Below, piece after piece: positions 22,234-31,935 of a DNA stretch of 64,000 bases. The stretch's first letter is position 1. Every line of letters starts with the position of its first letter. The DNA lies in IMG/VR virus record IMGVR_UViG_3300049740_002873, positions 1 through 64,000 of that record. One strand, given 5' to 3'. The DNA is from a virus. The notes beneath the pieces are model-generated. The model was given only the letters and a program-made list of their open reading frames with translations. It was not told the origin of the DNA and did not search any database. The position numbers and the translations under genes were made by a program.

Positions 22234-23220
22234 GTGGAAACTGTAAAGCGCAGAAAAGTTTTTAGAGACATTGTTCGCGGTTATTCTACTGCGATAATTC
22301 AAGATAAAGAAGTATTTATTAAACATCTTACTCCTCATGACCAAGTTGAGCTTGAGGAAATAGAAGAAAGATACTTTTTGTCTGCACAAAAAAGAGGCGT
22401 TCCGACAGAAAAGGATATGCTTGATTATTTGGAAGATGAAGGTCAATGGACAAAAGAAGACGAAAGAGATATTACTGAAAAGAAGTCTTATCTTAAAAAT
22501 CTAGAAAAGACGTTATCTCAGTTGGTTTTAGGAAAAGAAATAGAAAAGCAAAAAAAAGTAATCGAAAAAGAAAGAAAAGAGCTTAACGAAAAACTAAATC
22601 AAAAAACTGCTCTAATAGGTAATACTTGCGAAAAATATGCAAAAGAAAGAATGAATGATTTTTATGTTATTAATAGTTTTTTTAAAGATAAAAATTTTAA
22701 TCATAAATTATATGAAGAAAGTGATTTTGATGAACTAGAAGATTTTGATCTTAAATTATTGGTTAATACATACAATAGTATATTTGAATTTTTTAGCGAA
22801 GAAAATGTTCAATATACTGTACTAGAAGAATTTTATAATCCATATTTAAGTTTTGCTGAAGATAGCATGCAGTTTTATGGAAAACCATTTTGTGAATTAA
22901 CATACAATCAGGTAAGATTAATTGTTTATACTAGAATATTTAAAAATATATTTGATACAAATGAAAATATACCGGAAAGTATATTAAAAGATCCAGTTAA
23001 ATTGTTGGAGTTTGGTAGCAGTTCTAAAGACGAAAAAGAAAAAAGAAAAAAACAAATGTATGAAGGTGATGGAAGTACTATAGTCGGAGCAAAGCAGGAA
23101 GACTATGAAAGGCTTGGGGTTGATCAGGGAGTTAAGTCTGTGAGCCTCCACGAAGAAGCAAAAAAGAAAGGCGGAACTTTAGATATGGAAGACTTAATGA
23201 AGCTTCATGGTGTAACATAA
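22234..23220 (+). CDS. Second tail-assembly-chaperone candidate
   Basis: 328 residues starting with GTG at 22234, 5 nt after the previous stop. The beginning (KRRKVFRDIVRGYSTAIIQDKEVFIKHLTPHDQVELEEIEE) is followed by a long coiled-coil stretch (about 85-140), a compact helical part and a basic/acidic tail ending LMKLHGVT. It lies just before the tRNA and tape-measure gene, the normal place of the lambda gpG/gpT pair. Its frame is -1 relative to the previous gene, but I find no slippery heptamer, so separate initiation is more likely. Confidence 0.5.
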   Translation: METVKRRKVFRDIVRGYSTAIIQDKEVFIKHLTPHDQVELEEIEERYFLSAQKRGVPTEKDMLDYLEDEGQWTKEDERDITEKKSYLKNLEKTLSQLVLGKEIEKQKKVIEKERKELNEKLNQKTALIGNTCEKYAKERMNDFYVINSFFKDKNFNHKLYEESDFDELEDFDLKLLVNTYNSIFEFFSEENVQYTVLEEFYNPYLSFAEDSMQFYGKPFCELTYNQVRLIVYTRIFKNIFDTNENIPESILKDPVKLLEFGSSSKDEKEKRKKQMYEGDGSTIVGAKQEDYERLGVDQGVKSVSLHEEAKKKGGTLDMEDLMKLHGVT

Positions 23221-23235
23221 TGTATAGTGAGTTTT

Positions 23236-23309
23236 AGCCTGGTGGTGTAATGGTAGCACAGAGGTTTTTGGTACCTTTAGTCGGGGTTCAAGTCCCTGCC
23301 GGGCTGCCA
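23236..23309 (+). tRNA. tRNA-Gln (anticodon UUG)
   Basis: A 74-nt cloverleaf with encoded CCA. Acceptor AGCCTGG pairs with CCGGGCT (one wobble). Anticodon stem GAGGT/ACCTT encloses loop TTTTGGT with anticodon TTG (positions 34-36), and T stem CGGGG/CCCTG encloses TTCAAGT. Discriminator is G. It reads CAA and, by wobble, CAG. It stands between the chaperone candidate and the tape-measure gene and is probably cut from their transcript. Confidence 0.95.
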
Positions 23310-23344
23310 CTATAACTATTTAGTTCATCTATCAGATTCTTTTG

Positions 23345-23352
23345 GTGTATTA
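23345..23352 (+). promoter_or_regulatory. Late-type promoter motif GTGTATTA
   Basis: GTGTATTA lies 23 nt before the tape-measure ATG and after the tRNA. It is followed by TAAGGAATAAGGTAAT (23360-23375), the leader element also found before 21097 and 36585. Confidence 0.45.
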
Positions 23353-23375
23353 TACCATATAAGGAATAAGGTAAT

Positions 23376-26300
23376 ATGGCTATTAATCTTGATGTACATG
23401 GTAATACAACTCCTCTCGAGGCAGAGGTTCGTGCTGCAGTCAATAGAATTAGAAAAATTCCCGTCAAATTAAGTATTGACGATAAGGGAGCTACCCAACC
23501 ATTGGGTAACATGCGTAGAGGCGCAGATGAATTTACCAAATCTATGGAGGCCGCTAATGCCCGTATCATTGCTTTCGGAGCCAGTATGGCGATCATCAAT
23601 GGAGTAGGAAATGCATTTAAGGCTCTTGTGCGAGATGTGGTTGAGGTTGAAAAATCTTTGGCAGATATAAATGTTGTCATGGATTTAAGCACAGAAAAAC
23701 TTGATAAATTTAGTGATGGTTTATTTAAGGTGGCCAAAGAAACTGGTCAAGCATTTAAGGTTGCTGCAGATGCCGCTACAGAATATGCTAGGCAAGGTTT
23801 AGGGGTTGAAGAGTCTTTAAGAAGAACAAAAGATGCATTGATTCTTACTAGGTTGACAGGTATGGATTCTGCAGAAGCGGTAAAATCCTTGACCGCTGCA
23901 ATGAATACATATGGCCATCAAATAGAAAATACTACGCAGTTGGTTAGTAAGTTTGCTGCAGTTGATGTTAAGTTTGCTGTTAGCGCTGAAGATTTTGCAG
24001 ATGCTATTTCTAGAACTGGTTCTGCTGCAAAAGGAGCTGGAGTTGATATTGACGAGTTGATAGGTATAGTAACTGCCGCCCAGCAAAAAACTGCTCGAGG
24101 TGGTAAAGTGATTGGTAACTCCTTGAAAACAATTTTTACTCGTGTTGGAAGAGCCGACACTTTAAATCAATTAGAAAATTTAGGTATTGCTGTTAGAGAT
24201 ATTGAAGGAAATACATTAGGGGCCAAAAAGATTCTTACAGATTTGGCGAATACATTTGATACTTTGAGCGAAGCTCAAAAAGCCCAAATCGCACAAACAG
24301 TTGGTGGAGTATTTCAAATCAACGTATTAAAAGCAATTCTTGGTGACGCAGCAAAACAAAATGGTATTCTTGCTAATGCAACTCAAATATCTGCAAACGC
24401 AACAGACGAAGCGATACAGAAAAATGAAATGCTACGTGGTACTATTGCAGCTATGGCCAGTGAAACTGGAACTGCTATAAAACAATTGAGCAGCGACATC
24501 GGAGAAATTGCCTTGGCTCCAGGCATTGAAAAAATTCTCAGCACAGTCAAAGGTTTTGCTGAAAATTTAAGTGGTGTGCTTGGAGATGGAGAAAGTACAG
24601 GTAATAGATTTGCTACAGGCTTGTTGAAGGGTATTGGTAATATTATTACTGGTCCGGGTCTAGTTGTTTTAGTTGGTGTATTTTTTAAACTTTTTGGTCA
24701 AGCTTTTAAATTTACAAGAGATAGTTTAAGTTCTCTTATTGGAATTACTAGTGAAGCACAAAAACAAAAAGCGATACAAACATCTCTTGTCGATCTTATG
24801 GGTCGAAACGCAAATTTAAATAAAGAATTGCTGAGGACAGATATCGGGAGATCCGAGAAAGAAAAAATAATTCTAGGCTACTTAAAAGCGCAAGTTGCAG
24901 AAGCAAATGTATTAAACAATATTTCAAAGCAGCTCGCATCCACTTTGTATACAAAAGGTTATGGAGCAAACTTAACTCCCGTAAGAAGGGGTCGAGCTCA
25001 TGGTTATGTTCCTAATTTTGCACATCCAGAAAGAGAAGAAGCTGCTAAGGGTGGATATGCAGCAGGCAATATTCGCAGTATGCATATGCCTGGCGAGGGC
25101 TCGATTATTTACAATAGCGCAGAGAAAGTAAAAAATTTCAAAGGTATGACGCAACCCGCGATTATGCCTCCAGAATCCAGTAAGGCTGGAAAAAAATATC
25201 AACAAGCATTTGGGGATATACATGGATTTGATCCGTATGCTGCAGGGGGATATATACCTAATTACTCACAAACAACCGCAAACGCTGATAGGCGTATGGT
25301 AGTTTTTGCAGCTTCTACTCAAGGAGGTGGTAAATTTGGTGGTCAAGATAATGTTAATAACAAATTTTTTATATCTCCACCAAAAAAGAAAAACGAATCT
25401 TATAAATTTGCTGACGTTAGCAAGCAAGGAGCTAGGGGTGCGAGCCCAAGGGGGATGATCCCTGTTAATGTTCCATATTTTACAATCGGGAAAAACGACG
25501 CAAAATTAAATAACCATCCAGATGTTCAGTCTTTTATTTATGCTAAAATGAAAAAAGCTGGGCAAGCAGTTGCACAAGACGTAGCGAATAAACTTTTTAA
25601 AGTTAGAGGTGCAAGCGTAAAAAAAATTGAAACCAAAGACATTGCTGCATCGTCTGGCAATATATTTGAAGCTGCTATTATGGCTGCTCAAAATAAGGTC
25701 GCAAGAGAAAGTATGGGCCCTGATCCTGTTGGTAATACATTGTTAGATATTCCCAGAAAAGGCAGAGATAAATTATGGGATTTATTTGGAGCTGGAACCC
25801 TTGGTGGTTTGGGCGCCGAAGCCAAAATAGCATTAGGAGGTTTGGCTTCAAAAGCTGGAAAGCATTTAAAAAGTGCTGCAGAAAAATTTTATAAAGTAGA
25901 TATAGAGAAAAAAGCTGCATTTGGAGGTCAGGCGCCAAAAACAAATTTTTCTCAAAGCTCTGCATTGGGTGGTTTGTTAACTAAAAAAGGTAAGGATATT
26001 TATGTAGGTGGAGAAAAATTTGATAATTTGTCTGACGAACAAAGCAAAAAATTAAGAGGTAAGGGGCTGGAGCCTGGGGGAAAGACGGGCATGTTTAGTT
26101 TTAAGCAATTAGAAAATTTGCCGTTTTCAGCGGGTGGATATATACCTAATTTCGCGGCCATGGCTATATCTAGACTTGGAGGTTTAGGGAAAAGTAAGTT
26201 TGGCTTGGCTGCGGTCATAAATTCTAACCCGTACTTCTCACAACTGCTTAAAAGATACGGTCATTGGAAAAACTTTCCGAGCCAAGAAAAAACAAAATTA

Positions 26301-29300
26301 AACAAATTTTTATTAAAGCAGGGATTCACGAATCGAACTCTTCAAGGATATGGAATTGCTAGTATGCATGGAAAAAGTATCGGAGAGGGTATTAGTAATG
26401 TGGCTGCGGCAGGCGGATACATTCCTAATTTCGCAAATCCATTATCTGATGCAATAGGGCGAGAAAGAGCAGCTGGAGTTCCAGTATCTCAAATTAGAGT
26501 TGGATCTCATGGAGCTCTTATGAATAAAGATAACCCTCTTGGTCTTGGCGTAACAAACACAAAGGATGAACCAAATGGTTTACGTGATGTATTTGGCGCA
26601 AATGGATATGTACCGAATTATTTTAACCCATTCAGCTTTGCTAAAGATAAAATTATACAAACTAATTTTGCAAAACAAATGACTTTAGGTGCAAGTAATC
26701 TGGAAGATTACAATAAAAAACTAAAAAAACACAAACAAGAACAGCAAAAACACTCTGCAGCGGTTAGCAGAATAGAAAAACAACTTCAAAGGAACTTACT
26801 TTCTCAAAAAGAAGTAGATCGATTAAATAAAAAATTAGCAACCGCTAAAAAACATGAAGCCGCAGCTTCTAGAAGAATTGCGTCCACTGCAAGGGGGACA
26901 GGAGTCGGCGGTTTTCTTGGTAGGTCAAGCGCTAGTATGGGTAGGGCGTTTAGTGGTAATGCAGGAATGATGATGATGATGGGCGCTCCTATGGCCGCTG
27001 GATTTGTTCAACAAGGAGGGATGGGTGCGGAAGGAGGAAGTCAAGCAATGTATGCCGCAGGGGGCGCATTGAGCGGCGCTGCCTCTGGAGCTATGATGGC
27101 GAGCATGCTAGCTCCGATGTTTGGACCTGCTGCACCATTGGTAATTGGTGTGGGAGGGCTGCTCGGAGGTGTAAAGGGACTAATATCCGCAAACGAAGAA
27201 AATACAAAAGCATTAAAAGAAAAAAGCGAACAAGAACTAAAAGCTCAAATCCAATCTACATCGCAAGCTGTATCTCAAATAGCTCAAGGGTCAGAATTAT
27301 CTAGAACATTGTCTTCGGCAGGTATAACCGCACAAAGCATCGCGACACTTGGACTAAAAGGAGGTGATACAGTTTTACAAGGTTTACAAAAATCTAAGGT
27401 TGGTCACTCGGCTCCACAAGCATTAGTTGATGTTATGAAACAATATGAAGCGGGTAAAATGAAACCGGTATCTCAAGAAAAATTAAACAGACAGATTGAT
27501 GTAATTTTAAAAAATGCAGAAAAGGGACGGAAGCAATTCGAAAAAACTAGAAGTCAATTGGGAGCATTCTTCGCCCCAAGAGATCGCGATGATATGCGAA
27601 GATATAAGGATGTAACATCCAGAGAAGAAGCTTTGGAATTTTTAAGCAAGCAAAATAATCCTATTGGTAGAGCTGCATTATATACAAAAACAGCACGAGA
27701 ATATATGGGGGGTACAGGAGATCCTGATTTTTATGGAATAAAAACAAAGCAACAATTAGAGCTAACATCAAGTGGTCAAGCTCGATCTGAATTGATTGAT
27801 TATTTAATGGAGAACGAAAAAAAGCAAAGTTTTGCTTACGATTTCGGCCAAGAAAAAGGGGGTACAGGCTACTTGGATAAAGCTCAGTACGCTGCCCTCT
27901 TAAAAGGTCAGGAAGTTGATATTGGTGGTCAAATTGGGCCACAGAAACTGTCGGAGGCAGCTATTCAGGAAGCGCTCACTAAGGAATCCCAAAGAATTCA
28001 AAGTGAATACGTCAACGCGCAAACACAACAAAAAGAAGCTTTAATTCTTCAACTCAACCTTCAAAAAGCTCAAATTATCGCACAGCAGGCCAGCGCAGAC
28101 GCACAATTTAAGATAAAAGCAGAGTATATTAAGCAATCAAACCTACTTCAAATGCAAGAAAAATTGATGGGGTCATTTATATCCGATAAACAAAAAGCCG
28201 AAAATAAATACACAGACTCATTGAACAAAGCTGCTAAAGCATATAATGCAGGGGCTGAGTCTGCAAAATTAAGTTTAAAAACAGGAATTATGCAAGACAT
28301 TTTGCAAAACCCTGTGTTAGAACAAGCTTTAAAGCAAGCATTATTTACAGGTACAGATTCGAAAGATATCACGAAACAAGACCTAACTAATAAACTTGCA
28401 AAAATGGATGATAAAGAATTGATTGATACATTAAGAAATATTAAGGTTGCAGAAGATGATATAAATGAAATTATAGAAAACAGAAGTTTACTCTATGGTA
28501 ATCAAATTATCAATCTTGAGCGACAACAGAGTTTGTCGGTTTCTCAGGCCGCAAATGAAAAACAAATCAATCTCGTTCTTTCAGAACGCAAAGAGATTCT
28601 GGATGATATGAGCAAGAGAATGGAAGATTTTGCTAGTAGGTCTCAATTTTTGTCGGAAAAAGGAGGATTAGAGCGAAGAATTTCTGCCGCACAAAGAGAA
28701 GGGACCGGTTACATTTCTGCAGATAGACAACTGCAAATACAAAGAAGTGAAATGGAAAAATATACTATTCCAGGATTGCAACGACAAGGACGAGCACAAA
28801 AAGAATCTATACTCGAGAAAGTTGGAGTAGGTTTTAGCGACGAGGAGCAAAAGCAAATCATGACCATGCGAGGAAAAGATCTTGATATAGCGGAAGTAGT
28901 AAAAGCACAAAGAGGAAGAGAATTTGAGGAGAAGGGCGGTTCTGCTAAAATACTTGAACTGCAACAATTTGTAGATAACCCATTCAATGCATTCGGTGAA
29001 GGTCGTACAGAGGCTCAGATGAAAGAATACGCCGAAAAAGAAGCTAAGCTTAACGAATTAAAAACTTTAGATGCAGAAAGAAATAAGTTGAGCGACGATT
29101 TAAATAAAAAAATATCAGCCGCCAACCGAGACCTAAAAGAGCAAAACGTATTAAACAAAAAAAATGTAGATACTGTAAACCAAGAAATGCTTGCGCGAGA
29201 AAGAATGCACGATAGAATGACTGGCCCTAAGGCTGTGCAAAACGGTATGCAGGATAGCTTTGCGAAAATGGCAGATAATGCAGACAAAATGAGATATCAA

Positions 29301-31064
29301 ATCGGAGAAAGAATTCCTAATTTATTGGCCGATGGATTAGCTCAAGCAATGCAAGTTGGATTAAATGGCGCAGAGGACATTGGTGACGCTATGCGTCAAA
29401 TAGGAATAAACTTTTTGCAGGCAATACAATCTGCGTTTTTGCAACACGCTGCTCATAGTATCGTCGGAAACATGGGATTCAATTTAACAAAAAATGAAGG
29501 AGGTAAAATTCCTAGATATTCTACTGGAGGATCTGTTCCTGCAATGGTAACTGACGGAGAATATGTCATGAGTAGGCAAGCTGTCAACAAATATGGCGGT
29601 GCATTTATGCATGGATTGAACGTAAGAGGAAGTGCTCCTGAGAAATTTAGTCAAGGTGGTTTAGCAGACGCATTTGGTAAATTAGGAACTTATCAAGATA
29701 GTGGCTTGGGTCAAGCATTTCAGAATTTAGATCGAGGTAAAATGAATAACATCTATAGTGAAATGTCTAAGGCTCAACCGAGACAAATGACTATGGACAG
29801 AATGAAAACTGCCCAGATGCAAGAAAAGTCACTTCAAGATTTCTTTTCTAATCCTGCTAAAGCTCAAAAAGGCGGGCCTGATTTGGCAAATAAAACAGTG
29901 TTAAACAATTTAATGGATAATAAATCTATTAAACCAAATCCTGGAAGCTCAGGTCTTATTGGTAATCTTTTAGGTGGGATATTTAGTATAATTACCGCTC
30001 CATTTAAAATGATTGGAAATATTTTTGGGGGACTCGGAAAGTATCAGGGCGGTTTAATCCCTCAAGATATACAAAAATTTGCAGAAGGTGGAGGTGTTGA
30101 GAATGGAATTGGTGCGGCGCTCCTGCCACAAAAAGAGGAAGAACCTAAGCCTGGAACATTAATAAGCGCTCATGGAGGAAGAAGATATCATTCTGGCAGA
30201 AAGTATACCAAAAATAGAATGTCTGGATTTTTCTATAGTCAATCAGGAAATGTTGGATTAAGAGAAGATGCCGAGGGCTTGCGTAATGAGTTGGCTAAGG
30301 AGGAGGCTGCTCGAAGAGCTAGAGAAGCAAAAAAAGCAAAGAAAAAACAATTTATTATGAGTTTAGTGGGCGCTGCCGCATCTGCAGCAATATCTTATGG
30401 CATGAGCGGGGGGTTTAGTGGTGGTGCAGATTCAACCCCTTTATCTGGCGATCAAGGAGGAGGGCAGAGCATAATACCTACTACCGAAGGGGGCTCTGGG
30501 GTTCCAATAAGCAATTGGGATCTCACTGATGCACAATTAGCTAAAGGAGTTACAGTAGGAGGTCAGACTTTTTCAAGTCAACCAACTTTATCTGAAAGAC
30601 TTAGGAGGCCGATTCATTATAACAATTTTGGGGGGAAAATCAATAAGTACGCCAGTGGAGGACACATATCTGGCAAGCCTGGTATAGACCAAATTCCAGC
30701 TATGCTAAGTGAAGGAGAGTATGTAATTCGCGCAAGCTCTGCCAGAAAACTTGGAAGAAGTAGGCTAGATCAAATCAACGCAGGAAAGTTTTATGATGGC
30801 GGATCTGTATCTTCTGACGATGAAACAAAACAAGAAACATCTAGCTCTTCAGGAAATACTAATAATATAAGCATATCAGTCAATGTAACAAATGGTTCTA
30901 AAGCAGGAGAAAATTCCGAGTCTTCAATAACAAACTCTGGGGAAGATAACAGAGATCAGGCAGATAAACAAAAGCAAATGGCGGAAAAAATAAAAGAGCA
31001 AGTTGTTTCAGTTATCGTAGAAGAACAAAGACCAGGAGGATTACTCAGTAAGACTGAATCATGA
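23376..31064 (+). CDS. Tail tape-measure protein
   Basis: 2562 residues. Residues about 55-320 form the TP901-type tape-measure domain (FGASMAIINGVGNAF ... ADAATEYARQGLGVEESLRR ... DFADAISRTGSAAKGAGVDI). Hydrophobic stretches occur near 425-445, 1215-1260, 2190-2220 and 2325-2345. Five copies of a G-Y-(I/V)-P-N motif lie between 543 and 1082. Long Gln-rich coiled coils fill 1350-1950. The tail end repeats a GG(S/H)(V/I)..G...(P)AM..(D/S)GEYV(M/I) element found in many tape measures. It sets tail length and is threaded into the cell at infection. Preceded by tRNA-Gln; overlaps the next gene by 4 nt (ATGA). Confidence 0.93.
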   Translation: MAINLDVHGNTTPLEAEVRAAVNRIRKIPVKLSIDDKGATQPLGNMRRGADEFTKSMEAANARIIAFGASMAIINGVGNAFKALVRDVVEVEKSLADINVVMDLSTEKLDKFSDGLFKVAKETGQAFKVAADAATEYARQGLGVEESLRRTKDALILTRLTGMDSAEAVKSLTAAMNTYGHQIENTTQLVSKFAAVDVKFAVSAEDFADAISRTGSAAKGAGVDIDELIGIVTAAQQKTARGGKVIGNSLKTIFTRVGRADTLNQLENLGIAVRDIEGNTLGAKKILTDLANTFDTLSEAQKAQIAQTVGGVFQINVLKAILGDAAKQNGILANATQISANATDEAIQKNEMLRGTIAAMASETGTAIKQLSSDIGEIALAPGIEKILSTVKGFAENLSGVLGDGESTGNRFATGLLKGIGNIITGPGLVVLVGVFFKLFGQAFKFTRDSLSSLIGITSEAQKQKAIQTSLVDLMGRNANLNKELLRTDIGRSEKEKIILGYLKAQVAEANVLNNISKQLASTLYTKGYGANLTPVRRGRAHGYVPNFAHPEREEAAKGGYAAGNIRSMHMPGEGSIIYNSAEKVKNFKGMTQPAIMPPESSKAGKKYQQAFGDIHGFDPYAAGGYIPNYSQTTANADRRMVVFAASTQGGGKFGGQDNVNNKFFISPPKKKNESYKFADVSKQGARGASPRGMIPVNVPYFTIGKNDAKLNNHPDVQSFIYAKMKKAGQAVAQDVANKLFKVRGASVKKIETKDIAASSGNIFEAAIMAAQNKVARESMGPDPVGNTLLDIPRKGRDKLWDLFGAGTLGGLGAEAKIALGGLASKAGKHLKSAAEKFYKVDIEKKAAFGGQAPKTNFSQSSALGGLLTKKGKDIYVGGEKFDNLSDEQSKKLRGKGLEPGGKTGMFSFKQLENLPFSAGGYIPNFAAMAISRLGGLGKSKFGLAAVINSNPYFSQLLKRYGHWKNFPSQEKTKLNKFLLKQGFTNRTLQGYGIASMHGKSIGEGISNVAAAGGYIPNFANPLSDAIGRERAAGVPVSQIRVGSHGALMNKDNPLGLGVTNTKDEPNGLRDVFGANGYVPNYFNPFSFAKDKIIQTNFAKQMTLGASNLEDYNKKLKKHKQEQQKHSAAVSRIEKQLQRNLLSQKEVDRLNKKLATAKKHEAAASRRIASTARGTGVGGFLGRSSASMGRAFSGNAGMMMMMGAPMAAGFVQQGGMGAEGGSQAMYAAGGALSGAASGAMMASMLAPMFGPAAPLVIGVGGLLGGVKGLISANEENTKALKEKSEQELKAQIQSTSQAVSQIAQGSELSRTLSSAGITAQSIATLGLKGGDTVLQGLQKSKVGHSAPQALVDVMKQYEAGKMKPVSQEKLNRQIDVILKNAEKGRKQFEKTRSQLGAFFAPRDRDDMRRYKDVTSREEALEFLSKQNNPIGRAALYTKTAREYMGGTGDPDFYGIKTKQQLELTSSGQARSELIDYLMENEKKQSFAYDFGQEKGGTGYLDKAQYAALLKGQEVDIGGQIGPQKLSEAAIQEALTKESQRIQSEYVNAQTQQKEALILQLNLQKAQIIAQQASADAQFKIKAEYIKQSNLLQMQEKLMGSFISDKQKAENKYTDSLNKAAKAYNAGAESAKLSLKTGIMQDILQNPVLEQALKQALFTGTDSKDITKQDLTNKLAKMDDKELIDTLRNIKVAEDDINEIIENRSLLYGNQIINLERQQSLSVSQAANEKQINLVLSERKEILDDMSKRMEDFASRSQFLSEKGGLERRISAAQREGTGYISADRQLQIQRSEMEKYTIPGLQRQGRAQKESILEKVGVGFSDEEQKQIMTMRGKDLDIAEVVKAQRGREFEEKGGSAKILELQQFVDNPFNAFGEGRTEAQMKEYAEKEAKLNELKTLDAERNKLSDDLNKKISAANRDLKEQNVLNKKNVDTVNQEMLARERMHDRMTGPKAVQNGMQDSFAKMADNADKMRYQIGERIPNLLADGLAQAMQVGLNGAEDIGDAMRQIGINFLQAIQSAFLQHAAHSIVGNMGFNLTKNEGGKIPRYSTGGSVPAMVTDGEYVMSRQAVNKYGGAFMHGLNVRGSAPEKFSQGGLADAFGKLGTYQDSGLGQAFQNLDRGKMNNIYSEMSKAQPRQMTMDRMKTAQMQEKSLQDFFSNPAKAQKGGPDLANKTVLNNLMDNKSIKPNPGSSGLIGNLLGGIFSIITAPFKMIGNIFGGLGKYQGGLIPQDIQKFAEGGGVENGIGAALLPQKEEEPKPGTLISAHGGRRYHSGRKYTKNRMSGFFYSQSGNVGLREDAEGLRNELAKEEAARRAREAKKAKKKQFIMSLVGAAASAAISYGMSGGFSGGADSTPLSGDQGGGQSIIPTTEGGSGVPISNWDLTDAQLAKGVTVGGQTFSSQPTLSERLRRPIHYNNFGGKINKYASGGHISGKPGIDQIPAMLSEGEYVIRASSARKLGRSRLDQINAGKFYDGGSVSSDDETKQETSSSSGNTNNISISVNVTNGSKAGENSESSITNSGEDNRDQADKQKQMAEKIKEQVVSVIVEEQRPGGLLSKTES
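25002..26621 (+). repeat. Five dispersed G-Y-(I/V)-P-N motifs in the tape-measure gene
   Basis: The motif GYVPNFA or GYIPN(F/Y) is encoded at about 25002, 25248, 26136, 26415 and 26604, usually after Ala/Gly (AAGGYIPNFAN). Spacing is irregular, with different sequence between copies. The copies may mark domain borders or processing sites. Confidence 0.7.
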
Positions 31065-31933
31065 GTTACTCGAACTACGAACAATCCGTTTTTTTTGATG
31101 GGTTCAAGCTTTCAGGAGTGCAATCTGTTGCGGGTAGTTATTCAATTAATGAAAAAGCTATTAATGTGGCAGGCGTTGGTTTCGTAGACTCTATAGTTAA
31201 TGCTCCAATGCAAGGAGATTTTTCTTTTAATAGGAAGATGGTAAGTTTTGATCCTGTATTAAGAACTAATTCTATTGGAAAATATTTGTACGATGAAAAT
31301 GAATTTGATGGTGCAATAGCATATAATAATGACTCGAATGGTTTTGGTTTTACAAGAGGCAGGGTAAATCGATATTCGGTGACATGCAGCGTTGGAGAAG
31401 TTCCTGATATACAAACAAGTATAACAGTATATGGACAATTAGGGAAAGATGTTATTAATTATGATAATTATGCAACAGAAGATCATCCTGAAATAAAATT
31501 TATAGATCAGTCTAGTATTAAATTATCTGTTAGTGATTTTGATATAGATGCTATTAGTGATTTTAGTTATACTCGATCAATTAATCTTAATCCTGTTTAT
31601 GCTTTAGGTAATGGTGATGCAAGTGATTGGAATCAAAATTATACAGATTCACAAAATTTAGAGCCAGTTCAGGTTGATACCACTTACCCTATTGAAACAG
31701 ATATTAATTTTACTATGATTGCAAGTAAATACGAGATAAAAAGGATTGCCGATAGACTTGCTGCTTCAGAAGAAAGTGATGTAAGAATTGAAATATGTGA
31801 TGCAGTGGATAACAATAATATTGTTAATTCTTTTACTGGTATAAACATGAAGCTTATGAGCGAAAGTATAAATTCATCAATAGAAGATGAGTTGTCTATA
31901 TCAATGTCTTACAAAGGTTTCGAAACTTTATAA
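31061..31933 (+). CDS. Tail-tube-like protein after the tape measure (distal tail candidate)
   Basis: 290 residues. GVQSVAGSYSINEKAINVAGVGF near the start and RGRVNRYSVTCSVGEVPDIQTSITVYG in the middle parallel the tube protein and its plus-strand paralogue. DISDFSYTRSINLNPVYALGNGDASD corresponds to their second strand block. A tube-fold adaptor at the distal tail end is likely. Translationally coupled to the tape measure by ATGA and 2 nt before the next paralogue. Confidence 0.55.
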   Translation: MSYSNYEQSVFFDGFKLSGVQSVAGSYSINEKAINVAGVGFVDSIVNAPMQGDFSFNRKMVSFDPVLRTNSIGKYLYDENEFDGAIAYNNDSNGFGFTRGRVNRYSVTCSVGEVPDIQTSITVYGQLGKDVINYDNYATEDHPEIKFIDQSSIKLSVSDFDIDAISDFSYTRSINLNPVYALGNGDASDWNQNYTDSQNLEPVQVDTTYPIETDINFTMIASKYEIKRIADRLAASEESDVRIEICDAVDNNNIVNSFTGINMKLMSESINSSIEDELSISMSYKGFETL

Positions 31934-31935
31934 TC

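Noticed and set aside
21386-23220. Programmed -1 frameshift joining the two tail-assembly candidates as in lambda gpG-gpT
   Set aside because: The second frame is -1 relative to the first, but it is open only from 22222 and there is no slippery heptamer there; GTG start at 22234 explains it better.
23236-23309. tRNA-Gln as a prophage attachment site
   Set aside because: It is intact, lies in the middle of the tail operon, and no integrase or duplicated tRNA end is seen.
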